Origin: Rhizophagus irregularis
Lineage: Eukaryota > Glomeromycota > Glomeromycetes > Glomerales > Glomeraceae
DNA length: 64,000 nt
NCBI RefSeq assembly: GCF_026210795.1
Contig: NC_089440.1
Span: 2,232,001 to 2,296,000 of the forward strand
Direction of reading: 5' to 3'
In this document: positions 46,647-58,010 of the stretch, in pieces
Layout of the letters: each line of letters begins with the position of its first letter
Numbering within the stretch: position 1 is the first letter of the stretch
Program-made: the position numbers and the translations under genes
The notes under the pieces: model-generated
Told to the model about the DNA's origin: nothing
Seen by the model: the letters and a program-made list of their open reading frames with translations, nothing else
The model's database searches: none

Positions 46647-49640
46647 TTTCAAAGTTCGCGTTCAAGTACATCATATAAATAACAAACATTAGATCAATCA
46701 GAAAAGGAAATTCCCTACATTGTTATAATTTGTTTTTTCATTAAAATAAAAAAAAAAAAGAAGTACTGTTTTATAACCTAAATCATTCTTTTATCAATAT
46801 AAAGTTTTGATGACGAAAGCAAAAAATAATCAAGAACGGAAAATTTTTTAGCCTAATTCACATGATTTTTTAAAAATAGCAACATTTGTAATTTGGTTCA
46901 TCAATTACTTTTAATAGAATTTATAATAAAAACAAAACTTTACCGGTTCAAGTATTCAGGGTTTCAAACTAAGAACGGTTAAAAATAACTCATCCCTTGT
47001 TAAAAATCATATTTGGAAATTAATTTATAGAATGTTTATTTCCTAACGCGTTAATCTGTTTCCTTATACATGGATAATATATATAATATTTACATTAGGT
47101 AACCAAATCTATATTATTCAAACAATAATATCCATACAAATTATAATTCATGATTATTCAGCTATAAGTTGATAATTTAGTACGGTTAAAATCAGTTAAT
47201 TAACTTCAAAAATCATTTTTTGAATGGGTTTCAAATAAAGGTTTAGATTAAATATATAATTAAAAATAATTATTATCCTATGATTAGAAAATTAACTAAC
47301 TTTACTTTTCTTTTGAATGTGAATTTTTATAGTAAACTAGTAAACATTGTTCGTTCAAACGCCTATGTACAAATTGATCCAGACTATTTAAATTCCGAGA
47401 TGCGATGGATATATATACATACGGTTATAATTTTGCCAAAAAAAAATACGTAAAGTTTTTATTCGGAGTCTTAAATGACTTAATAATTACTCAGTAGCCA
47501 ATTTCCGAAAAATTCCTTTTGGCTGATCGCGTAATCTATAGCTGCAGGCGTATAAAATTGGCATTGTAGATCAATTATATGATAAGTCTAGACCGGTCTG
47601 ATATATGTGATTGATTGTCCAATCATTAAACATTAAAATAAAACTGTTTACATTTACTGAAAAAACGAGATTGTTATGACATCATTTGTGTAAAACAGAG
47701 ATATTCAAAAACTCATGATTTGAAATTCAAAAGAAAAACAAAAGATCATCTAACTTTAAGTTATTATCATTCATAAAAAGTAAGTTCAATTACAGTACTT
47801 GATTTAAACCTTTATTTGAATAAGTTGAGGGTAAATCCGGACCAACTTATTAACCGATTCATATTTCATAATGTTAAATTAGGGTAACCAATCCTCTTTG
47901 CTTAATAACATTAATAACATTAATTCAGAATTTGTATATCAAACATTCGGGAAAATGAATACCATAAAATGATTTAAGGTTTTTCGCGAATAAAATAGTA
48001 ACCGGGTAATAGCATAACTTTGAAAACTTGATATACACGTGCTAGCGTGCGCAACCTTGATTTGGAAGTAATTAAAAATTTTGGCAAATCATTGTTATGA
48101 CATTTTCGTTACGTAGATTATATAATGAATTCGTTACATCGGATTATATAATGAATATCCATTGATGAATATCAATGTTATTTATGACGCGACAGAAAAA
48201 CTTGATCACTCATAAAAGTAGATCAGAATCTAGATAAATAAGTCCACGATAAGTTTCTTAAAATGTAACACAAATTATTTCTTATCTCCGTAACAAATCT
48301 TGTAAACTTTTTATACAATGTTGCAATCTATAATTCTATAATAATAACGATTACGAAGCATGAAAATCCACATATGACAAGAAAATTCAGTAAGATATTT
48401 CTCTCAATTTAGCAACTTTCAGTGGACTTTTGTTTTTCCAAGAGATTGTGAATCATTGACATTCATTCATTTCATTCACTTTGAGTTTAGTATGGGAAAT
48501 TAAAAAAATTGAAAATCGTGCCGATTTCAAGTCCCCTTTGAAAAAAATAGTACCGTACTTGAATATGATTATAGCAATGTTTATGATCAATTGCCTTTCT
48601 TGCAACAGAATCCCTAATACAATAACGTTACTGTATGCCGGAATTCATATGAAATTCTTTGTTATCTTTATATCATTCTCTCATATAGTGGGAAAGTAAA
48701 ATTTTATCGTTATACCGGATTTTTAATAATACAAGTATATCAGTATATCAAATATTAGTGATTATACTTTATACATTGATTTACTTAATATTATAGTGCA
48801 AAAACGGAATAGGTTTATTCAGATTAAACAATTTGTTTATAGTAGAACATAATGTAGGCAAAATTCTAATTTCGCCTCGCATTATGCTTAATGATATAGG
48901 CCAAATTCTAATTCCGGTTAGAATTAATAAAATGTCAAAATTTAGAACTTTGGCGCGCGACCATTTACTTATTCCACTTGTAGTAGAATAACATTCAGTC
49001 TAAAGTGCGTTAATTTTATAATTTTTAGCATCTTGTATGATATATGAATAGTTTTTATTCTAAGGAAAATACTATACAGGGATTGTGGAATTTCATATAA
49101 TTTTAGCTCTTAAGGACTTACAATTATTATTTTACAGTCTCATTCTCACCAAAGTCTAAACCTTTTGAAAGATTTTTAATTAAAATTGTAATTAACAACT
49201 TTTAGACTCAATATATTGGGCACATCAATAAAATATAAAAAAGTCTGATAAGGGGTAGAATTTCATAATGCACGGAAGTAGTAAATATAGTATGGTAAAA
49301 TAAGGTACTTCATTAATTATAATATCATGATTAAAGACATTTTAAATGATATTAAGTTCCCCTGCTGAGATGCAGGTATCGAATCATTTCGTGTAAAAAA
49401 TGAGCTTGTATTATTGTCATCTGGTGTACTAGTGCATGCATCCAGAATGTATTCTTTTGTATCATCCAAGCTCTTCTTAAGCAATTCCTGATAACATGGC
49501 AGTAATATAACAGATAAAATTAGAAACTAATGGAGTATTAATTGACTAACACAGTACGTATACAAACCTTAGTCTTGATCAATGTTGGCATAGATCATGA
49601 TCACAGTCCAACTTCAACATTGTTGGTCGGAAACTCTGAT
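46647..49640. other. AT-rich intergenic region
   Basis: About 3 kb with no supported gene, RNA or element. Short frames exist but lack ATG context, motifs or paralogues. Confidence 0.45.
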
Positions 49641-49659
49641 TGTAAAATTTAATTAAAAG

Positions 49660-49971
49660 TGTACAATCCTAGACCAAGCGTCAGCATATTTTCTAAATTT
49701 CACATGGTAGGTTACAAAATAACTCCATAAATCGCCATGCAGCTATATGCAGATGATTTGAAAGGTTGAAATCAATCGAGATTGATCATAATTCCCAAGT
49801 GGGAATCTGCAGTTTCTGATGTAAAATATGAGATGCCTGAGATGTCTGAAAAATTTTCCAGATTTCACCATCATAAATATCTGCTAATATATCATTGTTG
49901 GCAAACCGGTTGGTCCATTTTCGTAGTTGTTGCTTGAATTCTGGTCGCTGATACAAACTGTTTATTCGCAA
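49660..49971 (-). pseudogene. tnp2/KDZ-like transposase fragment
   Basis: The minus strand reads RPEFKQQLRKWTNRF, then DILADIYDGEIWKIF and, after a frame change, SHLGIMINLD-stop-FQPFKSSAYSC and IYGVI. The pair 'DVYDGxxWKxF' and 'NVDWFQPFKxxAYS' marks Transposase_21 (tnp2, CACTA-type) and related KDZ transposases. Here the W of DWF is TGA and another stop (TAA) follows YGVIL. No downstream catalytic part was found. Clearly dead. Confidence 0.65.
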
Positions 49972-49999
49972 ATTGGAATGGTATTGCCATTTTTTAAAC

Positions 50000-51190
50000 G
50001 ATCATTTCATTGCCTATAAAAAGTTGGAAAATGTTAGGCTCACACAGTATTAAATAATTCTTGAAGCTGGCAGTACTTACAATAAAACTGTAAACCATAA
50101 ATTCTTAATGAGTGTAATTTCGCGTTTTCTGCCTCATATTTTCTCACGATTCGATCGATCATTACTTTCAACATCTTTCCAATCTTTATTTTATCTTTGA
50201 AAAAGTGTGTATAATCTCGTTTGTTTGGTGCTCCACTCCACAATTGAAAATTCTATATTGCAAGGAAAGATAAAATAGATTACTTAAACTTATTTAATCA
50301 CATACATAAACTACATAATTTACAATGTGGGTCGGTGACACTCATGATACCTTAATAAAATTAATTAAATATTTCTTCATAGAGGTGTTGGTAACGGTTT
50401 TGATACACCTTCTTTAGATAGAGTTCTTACAAAATTGCTGTTTGGACCTGGTATCATGTCTATAATGTCGTAAAATGTTAGCTAGAATTTACAGTATCAG
50501 TACGCCAGATATTATTGCATCTAAAACATACATGTTTACAAGAATACTTACTCAGTGCGTGACCGGGCTTTCGATTTTTGCCATATCTGATATAGTTAAT
50601 GTATCACGTAGGTCAATACCGCACACAACCCTCTCCATGATTACTTGAACGAATAATTCTAATTTATCATCGTTGACCATCCTATTTAAACAACCGTAAG
50701 AATTATTACAATTATTGCTTCGTAGTTGTTGGTATAAACAATTACAGTACCTCTCTTCAACATTTAAGGATGCTACTTGAGCTTGATCATAAATATCAGA
50801 TAGCGTATCATTTCTGGTCGTATAAGGAGTATAACTAAATTCTGTCGATTTGGGCGTTAAAATATTAAATCATATATAAATAAATCGATTAAATACTAAC
50901 TTACCCTTTTCCGAACATCATCAAATTTTTCACCATCGATGCCATCATCTAATCAAGCATGAAACGAAGCATGAACCTCTTGCTTTCTTTTTTTATCCTA
51001 GATGACCTTTGTCAGTATACACCTAAGTTTCTTTAGCTCGAATGAAAAACCATACATTGGCTTTTTTATTCTTCCTCCAATCTTCATATTGCCCCAATCA
51101 TCTTTATTGTTATTATCGCTAAAGTTTTTGTAAATCCAACAGCTTTTCCGAATTAGGCCAAACGTAAACTATAATCGTTATATCTAAATT
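50000..51190 (-). pseudogene. Multi-exon decayed gene of unknown family
   Basis: Minus-strand pieces joined by plausible GT-AG introns are: RIKKPMYGFSFELKKLRCIL (about 51050), LDDGIDGEKFDDVRKR ending at GTAAGT (about 50905), TPKSTEFSYTPYTTRNDTLS and DIYDQAQVASLNVEER (to 50755), MVNDDKLELFVQVIMERVVC and DTLTISDMAKIESPVTH (about 50680-50570), MIPGPNSNFVRTLSKEG (about 50480), and LWSGAPNKRDYTHFFKDKIK continuing to LRIYGLQFYCNEMIV with a stop near 50000. Two in-frame stops (TAG after LTKVI, TGA after SFHA), a frameshift near 51130 and a TGA at the end of one exon indicate decay. No family was recognised, and some exon joins are uncertain. Confidence 0.4.
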
Positions 51191-52050
51191 TAGATGACCT
51201 CCTTCGATACTTGAGATCCACAAAGAAGTTCAACAAACAAGGGTTTAGCAAGGCTTTTTAAGAAGTTGACTTGCTCTTCTCTTAATTTTTGTTAGCAGAA
51301 TAAGACGCGTTCAAACTAATCATCAAATAAGTGTGATCAATTTTCGTATCATGTGATGAGATCTCGTACCCATAAAATTACGCTTTAAAAAATTTTACTC
51401 GAGCTGAGTTTACTCTCCTAAATTTCTGGAAAATTTCTACTGCTAATTTATTTTTATCGCTAATATTGCTCTAATTTATTTTCTATAAACAACAGATTTT
51501 CGAATTATTTTATCTCACCCATACATACAATATTTTCGCTTATCTATATAATTCCTACTCACAGTTCATATGAAAGTTTAAAGTCCACAAGAAACTTTTT
51601 TCGATAGGGACTAATTTCGAACCTATAATGTAAATTCCAGAGATCAGCAATAAGTACATGCCTATAATTTTCTCGTCATTACCATTATACTTCATAATAT
51701 TTCACTCCACCCTGACCAAAAGATTTAATTCTCGGTGCATTATATATATACTGCACTAGGGATTGGAATCGATTCCCATTATTAGAATCGATTCTAAAAT
51801 CGATTAATCGCGATTAATCATTTCGCAAATACCGATTTTTTTTTATACTATTTATAATAGGTTTATTTAAACACATATCACGTGATTACAAAAAAATTAC
51901 AGTGATCGACAAATAAATTTCCTTTTTTGGAAATTTGTACAACCTTGTGCGATAGCAACTTGAATTTTATTGGGAGATAAAATTTCCTTTTTAGGAAGTT
52001 TGTGTTCCATCACGTGATTCGCGGGCGGAATTATGAATTTGGCCAAAATT
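51191..52050. other. Non-coding stretch with AATCGATT repeats
   Basis: Around 51760-51830, GGAATCGATTCC, AGAATCGATTCTAAAATCGA and TAATCGCGATTAATC form overlapping palindromes. The rest is AT-rich without recognised features. Confidence 0.55.
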
Positions 52051-52055
52051 AACTA

Positions 52056-52115
52056 CAGTCAACTCCCTCTATAGTCACTCCCGTTATAGTCACATTCTAC
52101 TATATAGTCACACCA
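52056..52115 (+). mobile_element. pogo/Tigger-like terminal sequence
   Basis: TA then CAGTCAACTCCCTCTATAGT followed by CACTCCCGTTATAGTCAC resembles the left end of the MITE at 12062. Repeated TATAGTCAC words continue to ~52185. No matching right end was identified, so this is a truncated or solo terminus. Confidence 0.45.
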
Positions 52116-52854
52116 GTTGAATGTTCAAAACACTTTATTATTAAAATCTATCCTATATAGTCACAATCTATCTATAGTCACTATCACACCTATCCTCAAA
52201 AATCTTATATTAAAAAGAACCGTTTATAATCACAGTTATATAAAGAATATATTAAATAACTTGGCATCTAATAATCGTACAAAGATGTATCGTAGCTTGT
52301 TAGAATCGTCTCACTGAGGACGAATCGAATGGTGGTAGTTTTATCCTTTTCCTTTGCTATTATTTACGGCCAGACCACCCATTGGCTTGGGAGACTCAAT
52401 CTCAGGCCTGCGTCCCATCATCTTCAATAGACAACCATTAAACCAAAGATTCTTAATTCCTCAAGTAACAGCACCATGTAGAAGACATCCCCCATCGAGC
52501 CATTTTAGGCTGATCTGAAGCTAGGTACACGCCGCCTACTCATCCTTAATCCATTGTACGATACTGGTACTCAATTTATTTTACGACCTTGAGAAAGACC
52601 TACTTTCGATGAGGACTTTCGACAGGTAACATCAACCATCTAGCTACCCTTCCATACCACCATTTTAGGTACGAGGTCTCACTCAAAGGCCACTACAGCC
52701 CGCGATTACCTAGCACTGATAGTACAGTTGTTTACCCCCAAGTGGTATACTTACGTAATGTATCTACCTGGACAGGGAAAGAGCAGGCTTCTGTCCGAGG
52801 ATCACCCCTTATGGTGGGTATCAACCACCAGGGATCACCAACCATGATCGAAGT

Positions 52855-52970
52855 GGGGAATCGAACCCCATAACCATGCTACCTGTTCTGTGCACGAACA
52901 CCTTGGTTGGCCTAAGACCTGACAGAAGGTCTAACTACCACTAAGACATTGCACCCTCAGCTTTACCATC
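52855..52970 (-). other. tRNA-related head (A and B box) of a SINE-like element
   Basis: Minus strand: GGTGCAATGTCTTAGTGGTA resembles a tRNA A-box region, and ~80 bp later GGGGTTCGATTCCCCACTT is a perfect B-box with a T-stem. There is no complementary acceptor stem, so it is a Pol III promoter-like relic and not a working tRNA. Confidence 0.5.
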
Positions 52971-53239
52971 TAGGATGACCATCTAGCCATTACTGACCCC
53001 AAGTGGTATCGTGGAGTGACCACCCAGACAGGAAGTCCCCCCCAAGGTATAGTAGCGACCTCAAGGACAGGACTGCGCACATGCCATTGGCCTCATAGGG
53101 AACGTTAGAAGGACACCACGACCCTTAGTTGAAATGCGCGGCCTAACCGTACACACTAATTCACCATGATGCAGTCCAACTACACTAATCCCTGTACCTT
53201 CACGCTATTGGTTGTAGCGTCCGCAGTAAAATTCTTTTT

Positions 53240-53337
53240 ATTTCCGTGGTTATGGGAATCGAACCTGCGAGCCTCCATCTCGAGGCTTAATGAGGTCTCG
53301 GTAGTAGCTTAACCGCGAGATAGGGTGACCAACCCTA
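53240..53337 (-). other. Second tRNA-related segment
   Basis: Minus strand: CTATCTCGCGGTTAAGCTAC, a stem-like GCCTCGAGATGGAGGC and GCAGGTTCGATTCCCA (B-box). A variable-arm-like stretch suggests descent from a type-II tRNA. It begins right at the internal GTTTTATCCTTTTCC copy, as expected for a SINE 5' end. Confidence 0.5.
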
Positions 53338-54323
53338 GTTTTATCCTTTTCCTTTGCAAGTGTTTACGGCCAGACCACCCATTGCCTCTTATGAGACTAA
53401 TCTCGGGTCTGTGTCCTATCATCTTCAATGGGCAACCATTATACCGAGTACTTAATTCCTCAGGTAACAGCACCACTATAGAAGACATCCCCCATCGGGC
53501 CATTTTAGGCTGATCTGAAGCTAGGTACACGCCGCCTACTTATCCTATACCCATTGCATGATACTGATACTCAATTTATTTAATGACCTTTAGAGAGCAA
53601 GTTTTATCCTTTTCCGATCACTGGCTGACGAGTTATTCAACAAAATGTTAAACATCGGCATTATAATATTTCTTGATTTACGTTTACTGCACCATTTAAC
53701 ATTTTGCTAGATTTCTCGGTACATAGTGATTGTAAAAACACGATTTATAGCTCGTTGGAATCGCCTCATCGAGACGAATCGAATGGTGGTAAGCTCATCT
53801 CTCTGTGATCAATATTGACGGAGTTATTACTTAAAAACCATTTAATATTTTTTAATTTCGGAAATTGATCTAGTGATTGGATTTCGATGTATCTTATACC
53901 ATTAGATTTGTCTCATCAAGACGAATCGAATGGTAGTAAAATCGTCTTTCTAGGATCAATATTGACAGAGTTATTACACAAAAACCATTAATATTTTTTT
54001 AATTTCGGAAATTAATCTAGTGATTGGATTTCGACGTATTTTATACCATTAGAACCGTCTCATCAAGACGAATCGAATGGCGGTAAGATCATCTCTCTAC
54101 GATTAATATTGGCGAAGTTACGATACAATAAAGTTTTAAGTATAATTTTGGCTAAAATTATGTTAATTTTTGGCCGGAATTATGATATACAAATATAAGA
54201 AATTTTTTATATAGTCACATCTCTTTATAATCACCAAATATGGAGGATCATCGCAACTCTTTCCTGAATTTTTGAAAATACTAATAAAAATTATTTTTGA
54301 AATTTTCGTTCGAAAATTTCTAA

Positions 54324-56504
54324 GTGCTCGTTCAACATACTAATATTTCCACAGTTGCTTTCCTCTTTGAGCTTTATACTACGACTACACCTCCTGCTCC
54401 TTCTGTTATTAACCCGGATATTCCGCCGCCACCGCGTCCTATTATTTCTACTCCTTCTGGAGACCGACCTTTGTCTCCTACGACTACCGCTGGCGCGCCT
54501 AACAAACGTTCACGTATTGTCACTGATGATGCTATGAATGTTGATATAACTTCGCCCTCTGCTCCTGCTCCCACCCTTACTTCTACCGTTCTTTCTGGTC
54601 TTCCTGTCAACAAAGTCCAAGTGATTACCTCTCCTCAAGATACTACTACTCCTGTTGAAACTGTTGACGCTTCTATCCATGCTCCCACTAACACCAATGG
54701 TAAAGGCAAAACTGTTGCCTTCGATGTCCCTGAACGACGACCATCCCCCGATGGTAACGCTGCCGCTATAAAATCCGCTCCATCTCGTTATTATACTGCG
54801 GCATATTTACACGACGCGCCTGACGCGTTCACAACTAAATTCACCACCAATCGCTCCATGTGTGATGAAGTGGATTGCTCACTCTCCAGCTATTCCTCTT
54901 ATGGCGCCCGTGCACGCTGCGATGGATCAGGCGATAACAAAAAGATCCTTGTCTTCTTTAATGATCAGCACGATTATACCGATTGTGTCAGTTCACCACG
55001 TGCAGATCTTCTCAATTTAGCCTTTATTCATTATTTCCCTGCAGATGCCAAACTCAATGACGAAGCGAAGTCTTTGTTTGTTACTGATATCCCGCTTTTC
55101 CTTACCGAGACTCAAGTTCGTCAGGCCTTTTCCCGATATGGCACTGTAATCAAGTGCAAACTTACCCCTCGTAAACATTACTATAATGGACATATCCAGT
55201 TTTCCTCTGCGACGCAATTACCCAATTTCATGATATTTGGGCGATCTTTTGCCTTGGTAATTCTTTACGCGTCTGCCCGGCGTCTTATTCGAAATCCCAA
55301 CGCGATAGCCGCAGAGAACATGTAGCTATCCTTGCCGGCATCCCCAAGAATATTAAAGAAGCTGATCTGATAGAAATTGCTACTCAAGTTAACGCTAAGG
55401 CCCTTAACGTTCCTTTATCTATCAGCTCATACAAGCCTAAACCCTATGTGTATTTGAATTTCTCCTCGTTCGAATCTCTTGAAGCTGCCAAAGAAATGAC
55501 CGTGGCTTTTCGCGGCAAAGGATTAACATGGCACCCTCCCAATGAAGCACAAACTTTATGCCATGCGTAAGCGGCCCTGCCTGGATTGTTCTCCCTCTGT
55601 ATGTAATCCTCGTCCCACACGGAAAGTGGACGATCGCCTCAACAAGCTTTATTCTCGATTCAATGCTGGACCTAGACGTGGTCATCAGGATTCACGCCAA
55701 TCACGTGACAATTCCAATTCCCGTTCAAGATCGCGTTCCAACTCTAGATCCCGCAATAATAATTCCTCTTCATTCCGTTCCAACAACAATAACAATATTA
55801 ATAACACTTCTCGTCCCAACACTTCACGAAATAACAACAGAACTAACAATAATAATAATAATTCCAGGGACAATGATAATTCTTCTGGTTCTGCTCAACC
55901 TCCACACAGACCTCATCCTATCAGTTCTATACACCCTACTTCTTCATCTAACGATCCTGCCCCTACGCTTCCTCAACATGTTGTTGATGAATTAAAGGCA
56001 CAGATCAAAGAGATCGCTACCACCCTCCACACTCTAGAGGAAACAGTTTCTTGGATGAATGACACTATTACGGCTCATGAATATAGACTATCTGAGCTGG
56101 AATCAATGATGAATTATGACGCCCCTGGCGACTCTGAATTGCATTCGCCTCAGGATGATCATGAAAATTATACTCATTCTTATAATAATGGATGGGATGA
56201 TGCTCCATCCCAAGACATGAATTCTGGATTCAATCTTCCTCCCAATACCTCTTCTTCTCTTATGGACGTTTCCCCTGATGCTTCCTTCTCAGCTCTGGAT
56301 CCTAACTCTGTTCTATCAAGAAGACACGTCCCTTTACCTATCTCCCGACCTACTAATGTTGCTCCCAGCGCCGACACTTCTCGTTTGCAATCGGAAATTT
56401 TTAATGTCACCAATACACAAAAGAATCTTTCTGCCCAACTTGGTTCGATTATGGAAAAATTGGACTCCTTCTCTCCCTCAAAACCCTCCCCTTCCAATGA
56501 TTGA
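54324..56504 (+). pseudogene. Retrotransposon ORF1 (RRM, zinc knuckle), inactivated
   Basis: The open frame runs from 54324, but the first in-frame ATG is at 54534. The N-terminus is Pro/Ser/Thr-rich. An RRM-like domain follows (SLFVTDIPLFLTETQVRQAF; YYNGHIQFSS as RNP1-like). A 1-bp deletion near 55210 breaks the frame; copy 2 continues there. A second RRM-like unit (AILAGIPKNIKEADL; YVYLNFSSFE) is in the shifted frame. The zinc knuckle, CHVCGRPGCSPSKC in copy 2, is disrupted by TAA at ~55567. An Arg/Ser/Asn-rich tract and a possible coiled coil (ELKAQIKEIATTLHTLEETV) follow to TGA at 56502-56504. It would bind the element's RNA as a nucleoprotein. Confidence 0.8.
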
Positions 56505-58010
56505 ACACCAATCTGTATCGGGTGTATTACAGGGATTTCACCCCCTACTAGTGCGTTACTTAATAATAATAGTTCTACTAAAATTTCTTCTCCTTCCTTT
56601 TCTTCTCCTCTTATTAACTTTGGACAAATCAATGTTAATGGTTTGTGTTCCCCTGTCCGACAATTGCATTTGTTAAATTATTTTTTGCATTCTTCCTTTG
56701 GCGTTTTATCTTTAAATGATATTCGCCTTACTTCTTCTGGTGCTAAATTTATTTATCAAAATGAACATTCCTTATATAATTTTAAGTCCTATTGGGCTCC
56801 TTCCCCTTCTAATTCACGACCACATGATGGTGTTGGTCTTTTACTTCGTCATCCTTTACATAAACATGTTCAGAAGATTGATCCCTGGAAAGGTCGTCTT
56901 TTAAAATTAGATCTTTTTTTTCATCAGACAAAAATTTCTATTATCTCTGTTTATATTCCTCCTTATCATTCTATTCATTATAAAGAACGAGATGCTATTT
57001 TTGCACAACTTAATTTATGGCTTGATAAAGCCCGTTCTAATAACTATCACGTAGTCATCCTTGGTGATTTTAATGCAGATGAAATTTCACATTCACATCT
57101 TCCTCAACATCATTTAAAAATTTTACGATCACTTTCTTCTCGATATTTCACAGATCATCAATCCCATATTTCATCAACTTCAGGTCCTAGTCCTACCTTT
57201 TATTACCAGAATGGTTCTTCAAGACTTGATTATATCTGGTCATCCCCTGGATTCCCTGCTCCTGGTCTTTTTTCTCATGTTGAAACTTGTCCTAAGCTGA
57301 ATGATAATCAATTTACTGATCACCGTGTACTTTTAACGGCCTTTGATTTTAGCTCATGTTTCGCTATTTTATCCAAAGCTTGATTAAAGCAAAAAAGCGA
57401 ACAACGCACCATCTTTCTTTACAAAAATTTGAAAGATGACACTTGGGACAAATTTTCCAATGAAGTAAACTCACGTCTTGAATTATACTTGACCACACAC
57501 CACCCTTCAGTATCTTCACTTTCAGTTCTTTCATTGGACAAACTTTGGCACGCTCTTAAACGTTCTATTCTTGGTGGTGCCATTGATTCTCTACCATTCC
57601 AACATGTATCCAATACTCATCACCATAAATATCCTCCTGAACTTACCATGCTTATTGCTGTCAACAAATTCTTGGATAGATTAATGTTTAAATTGACCAC
57701 ATCTAGGCCTGGTCGTCCTGCTCAAATTTTACAAATGATTAATTCTTTACCAACCCAATTAATCCTCTTTAAGTCTCTTTTAACAGATTATACTATACCT
57801 TCTTATAGTACAACACCGCTTCCTACTTTTGTCAAATTTTTACGTTCACAAAAAGCTTTGGTTTCAGCTTATCTTTCCACACAATTTCATCAGCATCGTG
57901 TAGATTCCATTGATTATTATACTGCTCTTAGAGATGAACATTTCTCTACATCCCCGGGCTCTTTTATTTCTTCAGCCCTATCAGTGGAACATCGTTCTAT
58001 CGTCCCTTGA
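56505..58010 (+). pseudogene. Retrotransposon ORF2, endonuclease part
   Basis: The frame directly after the ORF1 stop stays open and is the same frame as ORF1. It reads SSPLINFGQINVNGLCSP, then VVILGDFNADE, SRLDYIWSS and TDHRVLLTAFD, the AP-endonuclease (EEP) motifs in order. No ATG occurs in frame before the endonuclease core. A TGA at ~57381 follows SKA, and the same frame continues (LKQKSEQRT; DDTWDKFSNEVNSRLELYL) up to stops at ~58008. The next domain is in another frame, so a 1-bp indel lies near 58000. This part would nick target DNA; here it is non-functional. Confidence 0.75.

Larger units (their letters stand above)
52338..53615 (-). mobile_element. SINE-like composite insertion with 15-bp target duplication
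   Basis: GTTTTATCCTTTTCC occurs at 52338-52352, 53338-53352 and 53601-53615. The outer pair is the target duplication, since joining the flanks restores an array unit. The inside is GC-richer than its surroundings. A ~250-bp module (TTTACGGCCAGACCACCCAT, CATCCCCCATCG, GCTAGGTACACGCCGCCTAC) occurs twice, at 52353-52595 and 53353-53600. Between them lie shorter related modules (CCCCAAGTGGTAT at ~52738 and ~52999) and two tRNA-like segments on the minus strand. No protein is encoded, which fits SINEs. Confidence 0.7.
52302..54120 (+). repeat. ~146-bp tandem array interrupted by a SINE-like insertion
   Basis: Units carry TCTCATCAAGACGAATCGAA, TGGTGGTAAGATCATCTCTC, ATCAATATTGACGGAGTTAT and ATCTAGTGATTGGATTTCGA. 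Full or partial units lie at 52302-52337, 53616-53793, 53794-53937, 53938-54082 and on to ~54120. The gap from 52338 to 53615 is foreign, GC-richer sequence. Confidence 0.75.

Noticed and set aside
52855-53337. Functional tRNA genes
   Set aside because: B-boxes are good, but acceptor stems do not pair and A-to-B spacing is too long for a simple tRNA.
53309-53530. Open frames on both strands in the GC-rich block
   Set aside because: They lie in SINE-like modules with tRNA-type boxes; the second module copy does not keep the frame.
54324-54533. ORF1 start upstream of 54534
   Set aside because: The frame is open but has no ATG before 54534 in copy 1, so no start could be supported.
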